A stretch of 64,000 bases of DNA from assembly GCF_029227915.1 (NCBI RefSeq), contig NC_079884.1, positions 16,614,001-16,678,000 on the forward strand. The letters are read 5' to 3'. Made by a program: the position numbers and the translations under genes. The notes under the pieces were generated by a model. That model had not been told where the DNA came from, did no database searches, and was given only the letters and a program-made list of their open reading frames with translations. This DNA is from Hydractinia symbiolongicarpus. Lineage: Eukaryota; Cnidaria; Hydrozoa; Anthoathecata; Hydractiniidae. Positions 1 through 9,990 of this stretch are shown here, in pieces. The number at the start of each line of letters is the position of its first letter. Position 1 is the stretch's first letter.

Positions 1-1150
1 TTTATAGAATAAGTGATAATAAAATACAGTTTTTTTAGCTCTTCCACTGCCACTGCTCGACATTAAAAGAATAAATTATACTTGGTAAAAAATGTTTAAA
101 AAAAATGTTGTTTTGGTTGATTCAGGTTTCTCCCGGGCGAAATTTTGCGGGTTTTTTAAAGCGCCGGAAGTTGTCCGACAGCCCCATGGATTTTGCGGCG
201 ATTCTGGCGAGTCGGCACCCTCGTATAGAGATAGTCATTCTTCTGGCAAAAAAATCATGTGTCTATGTTTTCAACCAATAGGATTATTGCATGTTTGGGG
301 TAAACAAAGACTGTGTTCAAATGTTCCTAAAACATTATTCTTTGTAAGTCATATGATAAATACACCTTTGCGATAATTCGGGAAAACTAACACTCCATCG
401 TAGCTTAATTTGCGATTGAAGGAGGTAAACATCACACTTTTATAAGAGTTAATTAAGGAGAAAACATGTTTTTTCATGATAACTTTTCTTGCCGCGTTTT
501 GTTTTTAAAGAAAAGTACACATAAGTTGTATCTTTTATTATTAACGTTCCTAAAAATTTGAAAGAGATTGATACGAAGGAAGTTAAAAAACTGGAGAAAA
601 CACGCTTTCTTTCAACAAACTCTTATAAGAACACGTTTTTTACCTAGGAACGCATGTACAATTAAATTATCGTAAAAGTGCTATTCAGGTGAGAGTATTG
701 TTTGCACCCAGAGATGTGATGTCATCATTGCCACAAGAATAGCTAGCTAGCTACCCCAATCAGGGTGTAATAGCATGATGGAGATCCTTCCCATGTACTA
801 ACCTAATAAAGTCGTCATTTTGACGCACAAAGAAAATCCATTTACCTTGTACAATTTTCAAAATTAAATCCGGATTGCTGTATGTCTACAAGTGCGGCAG
901 CCATGATGAAACAACGATCCATGCGAATCGAAGTGGCTACAAGTACGTGACCGTATTTTAATTTTTTTTTGCTACAATTACGTGAATGCGTAAAATGCTG
1001 GTCAGCGTACATAAAATCACCGCTGACGCCCTTTGTGCGTGGCGTGGAGAATTTTGCAGAAGGTGCGAAATAGCATTCCTCGTGAGTTATTTACAAGTGA
1101 AAGAATTGCTGTTGATTAAAAAAATTAATTTATTGAAAATGAATGTTGGT
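1..1150. other. AT-rich DNA, no gene seen
   Basis: I see no recognisable gene or clear repeat here. The short ORFs lack composition or motifs of known families, and splice-like signals do not chain into a model. The segment may hold the 5' part of the ZSWIM3-like fragment that follows, whose first visible exon begins at an apparent splice acceptor near 1150. Confidence 0.5.
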
Positions 1151-1151
1151 A

Positions 1152-2220
1152 GTTTTCTAGTTTTGACGAATTGCTAAAGGCTATTAACGAGCATGAAAAG
1201 TCAACTTTTACACAACTGTATGTAAGGAGTTCAAGATCAGTAGAAAGTGGAGCAAAAAGAGCTAGCAAGAAAGTTTTTAAGGAAGAGTTGAAATATGCAG
1301 AAATAGACTACGCTTGCATTCATGGGGGGAAAGAATTTAAATCAGCTTCTACTGGAAAGCGCAAACATAATGCGTAAGTTTTTTTTATATATATATTGCT
1401 ATCCGTATTTTTTTCGTTTTAAAAATTATTTTTCTGTGAAAAGATTACATTACTATCACTTTTTTTGCAACTTATTAATTATTACCTGGGATAAATAGAT
1501 TATGTAATTTCTTTACCAGTGCACTTGCCAATACTTGTACCTTCTGAATTATAAATTTTAGAACTTTCAAAATGGGATGTACATACCTTGTCAAAGTGAG
1601 GGTAAAAAGTTCTGGACAAAAACTGTATGTGAAATCAATTACAGGAGAACATAATCATCCTGTAACTAAAGTAAGTCACCTTGATTGTATGAAAATTGTA
1701 AAAAAATCCGACCGTATATCATACTTGCGGCGAGTCAAATATTCTGTTTTTTCTTACAGGAATGTTTTGATGAAAACCTTTCGCTGCAGGCATCACAAAT
1801 GTTAAAAGTGAAAGCCAAAAAAATTAATTCAAAACCATATTTCCAATCTGTGTGGGAAAAATGTTATCTTGAAAGACCTTCATAACATGAGCTCAAAAAA
1901 CAACGAGAGTGGCCGAAATAATGTACAACAGCTACTCGAAGAAATGAAAAGTGTGCCAGGTAAATTTGAATGAAAGTGAGTGTAGCTACTATTCTTCCAT
2001 AATAAAAAAATTCCGATGCGAAAATAAATGTAAGATAATAACTAACAAATTTTCTTTAGGGGCAACTGTGGTAGCTGGAGACATAATCTTTATTTCAATC
2101 GTCACAGCGACGAAACAATTAAAAAACATCATCTGGCACATTACTTTCATAGTGCAGCGTTTACTGAATCACAATTAGACACATGCATGAAGTGGCTGTG
2201 TTCTTCATTCCCCACATTAA
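1152..2220 (+). pseudogene. ZSWIM3-like / FAR1-type zinc-finger gene fragment
   Basis: At least three short exons with consensus splice sites chain in frame. They are about 1152-1373 (donor GTAAGT at 1374), 1562-1670 (donor GTAAGT at 1671) and 1760-1959 (donor GTAAAT at 1960). A fourth may begin at 2060 after TTTAG. Introns are only 89-188 bp. The product has the N-terminal layout of ZSWIM3-type proteins: a FDELL...AINEHE start, a Cys in YACIHGG, a Cys in MGCTYLV and the closing EHNHP. Together these look like a WRKY/GCM-type zinc finger of the FAR1/MULE-related class. Exon 3 should then read into a K-D-L-H-N segment, but that lies in another frame, so a single-base indel is present near 1830-1850. 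There is no upstream start and no SWIM finger or transposase core. It is either a host gene relic or a fragment of a Mutator-related element. Confidence 0.55.
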
Positions 2221-2484
2221 CGCTGAACTATTTGACAAAGGTACACATATTTTCGTTGCAGCCTCAATGTTCTTTTTTTTTGACTAATATGAGCATCATA
2301 TCTTCTTGATAATATTCTTAACATGACCGTAGCCTGAAAACATATAATCAGCCTTGCAACATACGTAGTCAAAGTTGTAGAGATGTAAATAAAAGCTCCT
2401 AGTTCAGAGAACCCTAAAAAGAAAATATCTTTTCATCGTCAACTCTCCAACCAACCCGCTGGCCAAGCGACTTCTAGAAAAAAG

Positions 2485-2588
2485 AAATGCGTGAGTGCCG
2501 TACTTCCAGCAAAAGAAAGTAAAAATACGTAAATGCCGTACTTTTAGCAAAAAATAGTAAAAATACGTAAATGCCGTACTTCTAGCGC
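2485..2588. repeat. Three-copy ~39-bp tandem repeat
   Basis: The phrase TGCCGTACTT recurs three times at about 39-bp spacing, followed each time by an AGCAAAA/AGTAAAAATACG-like stretch. It is short and degenerate, with no coding potential. The DNA from here to about 3430 holds only unconvincing ORFs. Confidence 0.6.
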
Positions 2589-3429
2589 CACTTCGCTAAA
2601 CAATATTCACTTAGCTGGAGCGTGTGTACTTTTCGGACCATGTATAAATGACGTAATGTGCCGCCATGCACGCATGTGATTGGTTGTCCTCGCTTGTTCT
2701 CATAATGGCCACCGTGAAATTGGTGTATAAATTTTTCGTGTTTAAATCTAGCAAAATTTATCTTGCCGGCGGGCCATGTATTTTCCAAAATATGAACAAT
2801 AATCAAATCCCTCAGAAATATCTCTAGCAACCAGCTAGCTACAATCGTGGTCACAATATGTTGGGACAAGACAACGAATTTCGAAGTTCGCCACCACAAG
2901 TAATTGCGTAGGCTCATTCTATATTAGATTTACACATCTTGAACTTGTCAAAGTTCACTTGTCAATGTTCAGAGTGGACTTAGGATCTTAGGTTATTTGG
3001 TAAATACGAAATTCTTAAAATGTGCTATTTGTTGCTGACGTCAGCAATGCCATTAATCACAAATTGCGGGGCCTTCGTGGTCCCCGACGTGAATTATGTC
3101 GGTGTGCGGGCGTGCTAAAGAATGTGACTAGCAACTTTGCAACACTCTCTGCCTGGCCTGCTTGTGTGCAAAAGTAGCGACTTTGCAGCCTGTCGGCTGC
3201 AGAGTATTGACTATTTGACTCTTTTGTCCATATTTGGATAATAAGTAAAAGAACTGCCTTAGTCTCAATACTTTTGTCCATGATTGTAGCTAACAATAAT
3301 TTGATCTTTGTAATGCAGGTCATTCCAGCTGAAGTTTCGTAGAATTGAAATGCCAGAATTATAAAGATTTAAAAAATATCGAGTTTACCCAGTTAAGCTG
3401 GCTATAGCTACAGCTAATATTAAAATTAG

Positions 3430-3483
3430 ACCCCCCCCCTCAAAAAAAAAAGAAAAACACACACACACACATACACACACATT
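3430..3483. repeat. Poly-C / poly-A / (CA)n simple repeat
   Basis: A C run, an A-rich run and an interrupted CA-dinucleotide stretch lie next to each other. Low-complexity DNA. Confidence 0.85.
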
Positions 3484-3489
3484 TGTCGC

Positions 3490-3806
3490 TTTCATGGACA
3501 TAAAAAACTGGTAAAGTGGTTGATATAGAAAATTGACGAGACACAAAAGTTGTAAAATGTTTAAAATTAAATGTTAGAAAAACTAATCATTTTTTCTACT
3601 TTTCTTTGCTCACTTTTGATTTTTTTGGACTGTCCGCTAATTGAAGAGAAAAAAAAGCCACATCTGCTCTTTGGTGCAAATAATATAGTCCGCTAATTAG
3701 AGTTTCCGCTAATTAAGGGGCTAGAGTACGGCCAGTGTATGACCAAAGTGTTCGCTAATTAGAGGTGTCCGCCTTTTAGAGTGTCCGTTAATTGGAGAGA
3801 ATACTG
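3490..3806. mobile_element. Terminal fragment of a pogo/Tigger-like DNA transposon
   Basis: The segment contains several copies of TCCGCTAATTAGAG-like words and ends with GGAGAGAATACTG followed by TA. Such repeated subterminal words next to a CAGT-type terminus and TA flank are typical of Tc1/pogo-like elements. The same sequence in inverted orientation recurs at 52940-53262, beginning TA then CAGTATTCTCTTCAATTAGC, so this is a dispersed family. No transposase ORF and no opposite terminus is visible, so it is a truncated copy. Confidence 0.6.
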
Positions 3807-3808
3807 TA

Positions 3809-4740
3809 TTGTTTGTCTCAACAGTTTTTTTTTACTCTCTTAAGTATAGACGAAGTTTGTAAAATGCTGTTCTACTATAGTCAAAGACCTTAATTTTGAT
3901 GTTTACTGGTAAGTACATCAAACTTAGGACGATATATGGATACTTAGTTATGAAATATAGATATTCATTTGTTATTGTAGTACTTATCTTAATAGACTTT
4001 AGGATTTAGAAATCTATAAAAAAATTTCTCTCGCTAAAATTTGTTGTGTGGCTGCCACAAAATAGTCTTTTGTTCCTATGTTCTTTAATTCGTCAATACA
4101 GATTTGTTAGTTATTTTTTTAAATTCGCCGCAGAACATCCTGGCGAACTAGGTGCTTTATTAGTCTTTGTTTGGTCTTTCGTGTGTTATATAAAATTTTG
4201 TTGTGCGTTTATCTTTAAGGCTATTTTCCACTTCAAGAAAATTTTCCTCGGAACAAAATTGAAAGGAACAGAACAACGCAAAGGAAAAGTTGAAGTCAAT
4301 TCTACTTTACCCGCAACAGACAAGAAAATGTTCCATTCACGTGTTATAAACATCTTAAGCACGCATGCTCAAGAAACTTAGTTAGCTAATCAGATTATTC
4401 TATTTCGTGAGAATTGCGCAAAGTGCATATACTTTTTGTATTAAAATATACGCAATATGAATTGGAAATTGTCAGCAGAACATATTCTGTTCTGTTTTGT
4501 TCTTGTCCGTATCTTTCTTGAAGTAGGAAACAGCCTTTAATGGCTTCTTTACAATCCCAACTCAATAGAACATATACCATTGTTACATGTTCATAAAAAG
4601 TATTAGGTTTTAGATACCCTGCTGCATAGATCTGAAAAGATGACAATGGCACAGTTACCGCAGAAACTTAAAAAGTGCAATATTTTTGTGTGACATTTAA
4701 AGAAAGTTGTAAATACGTTAGAAAATAGATTTAAAAATTG
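3809..4740. other. No supported feature
   Basis: A 111-codon plus-strand ORF lies at 4046-4381, but it is hydrophobic and AT-driven and has no recognisable family or splice context, so I do not call it. Nothing else stands out. Confidence 0.4.
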
Positions 4741-4745
4741 CGTCA

Positions 4746-4820
4746 TTTATTGTTGACTTGTGACATCTAACTTTGCGACATTTATTGTTATCCATGGATT
4801 ATGTGGATTGCAACATTTAT
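4746..4820 (-). terminator. Candidate polyadenylation signals for the coiled-coil gene
   Basis: On the minus strand AATAAA occurs at about 4820-4815, 4786-4781 and 4751-4746, each inside a degenerate ~35-bp repeat (ACATTTATTGT on the plus strand). They lie 200-275 bp past the stop codon of the last exon, a plausible 3'-UTR distance. The choice between them cannot be made from sequence alone. Confidence 0.45.
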
Positions 4821-4982
4821 TGTGGGTAACACTTCACCATATATTGGACATCTTGCATCTTGTCATGAGTTTGCAGCCAAGTTCTTCGAACATAAATGTT
4901 GTCAGATGCAAGAACAGTAAATAGCATGTTCTTCATCTACACCTCTGAATCTTTTACAAAGTCGAATCATTTAACAATCAAA

Positions 4983-5040
4983 TAATCTGTAAAGTCGAAT
5001 CATCTACACAGTCGAATCATCTACACAGTCGAATTATCCA
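4983..5040. repeat. 18-bp tandem repeat across the stop codon
   Basis: The plus-strand word CAGTCGAATCATCTACA occurs about three times in tandem, the last copy diverged. On the minus strand it covers the stop codon and the start of the 3' UTR of the coiled-coil gene, so copy-number change here could alter the C-terminus. Confidence 0.7.
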
Positions 5041-5311
5041 TATTTTCTTCTTCTTTTTCCTCATTGATTGCATTGTTTTCTTGTTCCAGTTGTCTTCTTC
5101 TCGATGTTTCTTCGCGCAATTTTGTTTGCAAGCGATCCACGAGTTTTTCTAGCATCATTCGTCTTTTCTGCAGCTCTTCACATGATGTCTCTTGGTTCAA
5201 AATCTCTTGTTGTTGCTTACTGATTCTTTTTTGCAATTCAGAGTTCTCTAAGCATAATCTTCTCACCGTGTCTTGAATCTCGTTCACTTCTGCTTCATGG
5301 AAACCATCATG
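5021..5311 (-). CDS. Coiled-coil (ninein-like?) gene, terminal exon 4
   Basis: This exon encodes 96 residues and a stop. It starts after the acceptor CAG at 5314-5312 with HDGFHEAEVNEIQDTV and continues as a heptad-rich helix (LCLENSELQKRISKQQQE), ending in an acidic EEKEEEN tail. A conserved-looking open frame, a phase-0 acceptor, and phase match to the exon at 6172-6050 (intron 5312-6049, 738 bp) support it as the last exon of the minus-strand gene whose main exon lies at 32516-29733. The family cannot be named from this piece alone; it looks like a coiled coil that would dimerise. Positions of heptad leucines were judged by eye. Confidence 0.75.
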   Translation of the reverse strand, partial: HDGFHEAEVNEIQDTVRRLCLENSELQKRISKQQQEILNQETSCEELQKRRMMLEKLVDRLQTKLREETSRRRQLEQENNAINEEKEEENMDNSTV

Positions 5312-6049
5312 CTGAAAATCAATAGCGTTACTTATTCATGTTTTTCTTAGAGCAGGCTAAACCACCCTCCGCATCCTATGTCACTGTTACATGTTTTTAT
5401 GCGGAGTTGCTTTTATTTTTGTCCTTTTTTATTGCCTTGGCGAAGACCTGAAAGGTACCTAATTCATACGCAGATCATACCCCTGCCTAAGAATTGTTTT
5501 TAGACATTAAGGTGTTCATCTCATGGCTGGCAGGGACTGGCTTAAGTAGGCGGCTTGAAAAAGATCACGAACCTTTATAAATATTTTACAGAGCGATCTG
5601 AAGTAATTTGAATCACAATATTTTTTCCAAAAATGTAAAACGTTTGTTAGTAAATAAATTTATGCTTACTTTGTCGAGATAATATTTTCTTCTCTCTCTG
5701 AAGTGTCTATGTATTTACTAATTTTCTCAAATCATGCACAGATATCAAAAAAACTCAGCCCTGTTAGCCGGTATGGAGCGATCCCATGAGAGATTTCTAG
5801 CCCGTTACACCAGGATTTAAGTTGAACAAAGCGAACCGGGCTGGCTCGTTTCTCATGATTGCATGTCACTTTTTAATAGAAGCAAAGTCGGGAAAGTGAG
5901 CCCAGCCCTCTTAACTGGGATGGCTCGCCTCATCTGATCACCCTTCTTAGGTGTTTTTTTTAAAACAAACGTTAGACATTGTGCTTAAATATCAGCAACT
6001 TACGTTTATTATCGAAATGATGACAGAAGAGAGTACAAGCATATCTTAC

Positions 6050-6172
6050 TTTTTCTCCTTTTCTTTCTTCCTCACTACAAATATCTTTGCCACCATTGGT
6101 TAAATTCCGACATACAGGACTTATCATCAGTGAACTATAACGTGGCGTTGGAGTTGGAGTTTTTTCATCAAT
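6050..6172 (-). CDS. Coiled-coil (ninein-like?) gene, exon 3
   Basis: This 123-bp phase-0 exon encodes 41 residues, beginning IDEKTPTPTPRYSSLMISPV and ending SEEERKGEK. The acceptor is TATATAG before 6172 and the donor is GTAAGA at 6049. It has several Ser/Thr-Pro dipeptides, so it is probably a flexible, phosphorylatable linker between coiled-coil segments. The open frame is too short for an ORF caller; both splice sites and matching phases are what support it. It joins exon 2 (14804-14670) across an intron of about 8.5 kb. An additional small exon in that intron cannot be excluded. Confidence 0.65.
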
Positions 6173-6671
6173 CTATATAAAAACGAGTACTATTAAACTG
6201 AAAAATGCTCAATAATATAAAAATGATTTCACGAACATATCTGCGGAAATAAACTGAAAAGTTCTAGAATTTAAAGTAGACTATAATATAACAATCAAGG
6301 AGTATGGCAGAATCATTAAATTTAAGTCTTTATTATTATATTGACTAATAATAATATACAACAGAATAAATAAAAAAGTATGATTAATATTTTACATATA
6401 GAATCTATAAAGTTCTGGAAATATTGATTATTGTTACTATATTGATCTATTTCCGCAAATATCTATTTCCAGAAATTTATGATACAATTTCTAATCTATT
6501 ATCTAAAATCTGTATCGAAGATAATAGGGACCTTACGACTACGGGACGTATATAATACGGGTTTCGGTTATCGAGGGACTGCGCTGGACTACGATATTGC
6601 CGCGTAAATTTAAAATAGTTAAGCAAGCACGCTTATGCGATCTAGTACGATGTTTATCTATCAGTTGAATT

Positions 6672-7082
6672 ATGCCTTATAAACGGGAAATGAGAGAGAT
6701 TGTATTGCTATCTTACGATGAAGGACTAATTGATGATGAAGAGATGGTTTTACTCTACGATATGAATAAATCTAAAAACCCTGATTTTCCGTATTGGAAG
6801 TATTCTAAACTTGATTTAGATTCTTTATATGATGATAAATGCAGGTCAAATTTCCGTTTCTATAAGAACGACGTGTTTAACATTAAAAGAAACTCTCCAG
6901 TACCTGACGAAATTGAAAGTTACAACAGAACTGTAATAAGTGGAATTAAAGCCTTGTGTATATTTTTGAAACGATTCGCTTATCCATGTCGGTATGCTGA
7001 TATGATACCCTTGTTTGGCCGATCAGTACCAGAGCTAAGAACCACCTACCCAACGCTAGAACTTGCTTGTATGGTAACATAA
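6672..7082 (+). pseudogene. PIF/Harbinger transposase N-terminal fragment
   Basis: This 136-codon ORF opens with an ATG and contains the block DDKCRSNFRFYKNDVFNI followed by RTVISGIKALCIFLKRFAYPC and DMIPLFGRSVPEL. That is the N-terminal region preceding the DDE nuclease in the PIF/Harbinger (DDE_Tnp_4) transposases abundant in cnidarians. The ORF stops where the nuclease domain with its D...D...E residues should start, so the copy is truncated. A decayed Myb-like ORF lies convergently at 8090-7433; PIF/Harbinger elements normally encode exactly such a pair. I could not identify terminal inverted repeats or the usual 3-bp target duplication. The family call rests on recognised motifs, not on a search. 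Confidence 0.65.
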
Positions 7083-7432
7083 CATCAAAGTACTTTGCTT
7101 AGATGCACCTGAAATTGACGACTATTTTTTGTGAATACATTTTGCTGTTTGTTTATCACTGATCCTTAGAATAGACTGTTCCTTTCATATTCCGTTCTGT
7201 ATTATAACCAAAATTTTGTTTTTATTGCTTAATCAGCGGAAATTAATCCTAGCCAATCAAAATGCTTAATTCTACAGAATTCCTAGTAGAATCATACTGA
7301 ATAAGATGGAGAAGATTCTGAGAACTTTCAAGGAAAGAAATATAAATAGCGAGCTTGATGTCTAGAAAATACTTTTATCTGTAAATAAAAAAACAACAAA
7401 ATACAACTTCTAAGTGTTAACTATGTCCTTTG

Positions 7433-8090
7433 ATGTCCCGTTGTCACTTCTTTAAAAAATTTTCTGTCAAAGCAAAAACTGCTTGATTTGTTTGTAGCAT
7501 CTGCATCGACATGTTGTTTTGCTGCTGTTGCTGCATCTAAAGCATAGCTTGTTGTTGTTCCATCATACCATTAAATTGAGCATCCTGATTCTCCAGACAT
7601 TTTCTTTTTATTTCTTGTTGCTCCTTTCTTAAATCAATTTCCTGTTCTCTCAGATTGAATTCTTTTTCAGCCTTTTCTTTCAATTAACTTTCAATAGTTT
7701 CACTTCCAGTAGATCTAGTTCTCTTTGGTCTTTCTCCCTCTTCAAGATCTTGTTTCTTTTAGAGGTTTCAGCAAATGTTTCCATGCATGTCCTTCTCGCA
7801 TCTTTGGCCTTACTCTTGTCACTTTCTGTTTTTCTCGTTTCAATATAGCTAAGTCTTCAAGCTTCTTTTCATACCCTAAAAATTCTGTTTAGTATTTTTT
7901 CCATCAAAATATCAAGCTCAGTTACATCAGTTTCGATGCCAGATGCTGTTTTTTCATCTGATACTTTTTTCTCATGCCTCTTCCGCATGGCAGTAAAATG
8001 CTCTCGAACAGCTCTTTGATTGACTGAGAAGGAAGAAACTAACTCGATACTGTTGAGGTAAAGATTTTGTTCGTTGTAAAAAAATATCAT
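7433..8090 (-). pseudogene. Myb/SANT-like accessory ORF of a PIF/Harbinger element, decayed
   Basis: The first part (8090-7869) encodes a basic helical region with RAVREHFTAMRKRHEKK and ASGIETDVTELDILMEKIL. This block follows the Myb/SANT-like DNA-binding region in accessory proteins linked to PIF/Harbinger transposons. Downstream the minus strand keeps Lys/Glu- and Gln-rich coding character to about 7433 but is broken by several stops and frame changes. The N-terminal helix-turn-helix itself is missing or truncated. In intact elements this partner brings the transposase to DNA or the nucleus. The convergent, tail-to-tail layout with 6672-7082 suggests both came from one element. Confidence 0.5.
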
Positions 8091-8925
8091 TGCGAAGCTC
8101 TTATTCAGCTCTAAAAAACTTTGTTTTTTTAACTCAAAACAACACGTGGTTCCAAAAATATAGCATATTTTGTGTCACAATAGCTGTTTTATTTCTATTT
8201 TATTTCTTATATTTTCATTATTTATTTTATTATTTTATTTCCTTTCCTGTTATATTTCCTCACTTTCTGCGTTAAAAAAGCAAAGTTTTGTAGCCAAAGA
8301 TATAATTGTCGCACCAAACTTGTTTTCGTACAATTTCGACAAGATGGAGGGGAGAGTTCGACAAAAATATATACCGTTGCGACAGAAAATTTATTTCGAG
8401 AAAAAGCAAATCAAAGACCTTTGCTTTTACCTGCAAGAATCATGGTTACACCCACTTAAACGTTATGAATAATTAATAACTCATGGATATTTTATTTAAA
8501 ATTAAAGGTAAAGTGTTTTCGCAGAACTTTGGGTCTAGTTATTGTTAAACAGACAACAGGATAACATAACATAACAGGATAAAAACGAAAAAATAAAGAA
8601 ATAAATTAAGAAGGTATAGATGATAAACAATAATATATTTGTATAGATTATTAAAGTGTAAATGTTTCCTATGTTATATGTAGAGATGCAATTTTTTATT
8701 ACAAGCTCGTGAGCTTGTATTAAAACGCAAATGTGTCCTACAAGAATGGAAATTTTTGCCTCTCTGAGCACCGACACGGGAGTAGTCGTGTGTTCGAATC
8801 TCATCTTGGTAACTATTTTTACTTTTTTTTTTCTTTTTACTAACTCGTAACTAACTATGTCCGAAATAATCAATTGCAACGTCACAGATTTAAATTTCGT
8901 ACCTAAACTCTCTAAGTACTTGGAA
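8091..8925. other. AT-rich DNA, no gene called
   Basis: ORFs on both strands are low-complexity (Phe/Ile/Leu-rich from T runs). A perfect 8-bp-stem hairpin (ACAAGCTC...GAGCTTGT) lies near 8701-8718. A GTTCGAATC-like word near 8793 recalls a tRNA T-arm, but no cloverleaf closes around it. Confidence 0.4.
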
Positions 8926-9068
8926 GTCATCTAAATGACGTTTCAGGCCAAATTTGGTATTTGTTTTCGACAAAACTTGGCACAGTTAGACAAAACTTGG
9001 CAAAGTTAACAAAAAAAGTATGCCGAACATGGTAACATTAAAATTTTGATTTTTTGTCAATTTTTTGT
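8926..9068. repeat. ~125-bp tandem repeat, left unit
   Basis: The unit begins CATCTAAATGACGTTTCAGG and runs through CGACAAAACTTGGCAC and a TTAACAAAAAAAGTATGC word to a TTTTGATTTTTTGTCA end. A second unit with the same order of words lies at 9848-9990. The LINE remnant sits exactly between them, so it probably inserted into a pre-existing satellite-like array. Confidence 0.6.
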
Positions 9069-9824
9069 CAGACTTGCAAGCATTGGGTACATAAGAAGTG
9101 CAGTAGTATTAGTGGAAGGTTAAGAGCTGGCATACAGTTTGTATGCAAGCGTTGCAAAGGTGAGATTATAGAGAATGAAGTATTTCCAGCTTTAATGATG
9201 TACAACAGTGGCTCGTTAGAGATAGTTGAGAACTTCTGTTACTTAGGTGATATGTTGGGCAGTGAAGGGGGTGTTGGAAGAAGTGTTACTTGCAGGATAG
9301 GTTCTGCTTGGAAAAAGTTTAGAGAGTTACTTCCTTTATTGACTAGCAGAGTCCTGTCAATTGAGGTAAAAGGTAGGTTGTATGAGGCCTGTGTAAGAAG
9401 TGTTATGTTGTACGGTAGTGAGACATGGGCAGTGAAGCTGGAAGATCTTGACCGTTTAGAAAGGAATGATATGAGGATGGTTAGGTGGATGTGTAATGCC
9501 AGTCTGAGAGACAGAAAGAGTTCAGATGAGCTAAGCAGCAGGCTAAGTCTCCGTAGAATTAAAGATGTTATCCAGATAAGAAGATTGAATTGGCTGGGGC
9601 ACTTGGAAGGAATGGAGGAGGATAATTGGGTAAGAAAGTGTAGAGACTTGATAGTTCCTGGGGCAAAGCCCAGAGGTAGACCGAGAAAGACTTGGCAGGA
9701 GGTTATAAGGACAGACTTGATAGAGAGGAAGTTGAGTTTAGATCTAACACAGTCTAGATCAGATTGGAAGAGGGTCATTAATATACCCCGTCCAACCCAT
9801 GCTAGCATGGAAAACGGACGTTAA
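9063..9824 (+). pseudogene. Non-LTR retrotransposon, C-terminal part of reverse-transcriptase ORF
   Basis: An open frame of about 250 codons starts inside a PHD-like cysteine block (CQTCKHWVHKKCSSISGRL...CKRC) and continues directly into the region C-terminal to the RT palm. Visible motifs are VENFCYLGDML, RLYEACVRSVMLYGSETWA, LERNDMRMVRWMC and a closing GAKPRGRPRKTWQEV. In cnidarian LINE ORFs these parts are normally separated by other RT sequence, so the copy looks internally deleted. It lacks the FADD catalytic motif and any endonuclease. The 3' end carries a hairpin and an (ATG)n tail (9790-9848). The same 3' end, reversed, is at 36229-36375, showing a dispersed family. Clade (CR1/L2/RTE) is not decided. 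Confidence 0.75.
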
Positions 9825-9848
9825 GCCGAGAATGATGATGATGATGAT
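9795..9848 (+). repeat. LINE 3' terminus: palindromic hairpin and (ATG)n tail
   Basis: The coding end is followed by a perfect 14-bp palindrome CCATGCTAGCATGG, a GACGTTAAGCC word and a tail of GATGATG repeats. Stem-loops and short tandem tails at the 3' end are recognised by the reverse transcriptases of several LINE clades. The same arrangement, inverted, occurs at 36229-36300. Confidence 0.75.
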
Positions 9849-9990
9849 GTCACCTAAATGTCATTTTAGGCCAAAATTGGTTCGAAAATTAAAATACTTT
9901 ATTTTCGACAAAATTTGGCACAGTTAACAAAAAAAGTATGCTGAATATGATAGTGACATCAAAATTTTGATTTTTGTCACCTAAATGGAG
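9848..9990. repeat. ~125-bp tandem repeat, right unit
   Basis: This unit repeats the word order of 8926-9068 (TCACCTAAATG, TTCGACAAAATTTGGCACAG, TTAACAAAAAAAGTATGC, AAAATTTTGATTTTTGTCA) and is followed by the start of a third unit (CACCTAAATGGAG). Confidence 0.6.

Noticed and set aside
4046-4381. 111-codon plus-strand ORF
   Set aside because: AT-driven hydrophobic composition, no family traits and no splice or promoter support.
8535-8930. 131-codon minus-strand ORF and a GTTCGAATC word suggesting a tRNA
   Set aside because: ORF is low-complexity; the word has no pairing T-arm, D-arm or acceptor stem.
9239-9808. 189-codon minus-strand ORF
   Set aside because: Antisense shadow of the LINE reverse-transcriptase ORF at 9063-9824.
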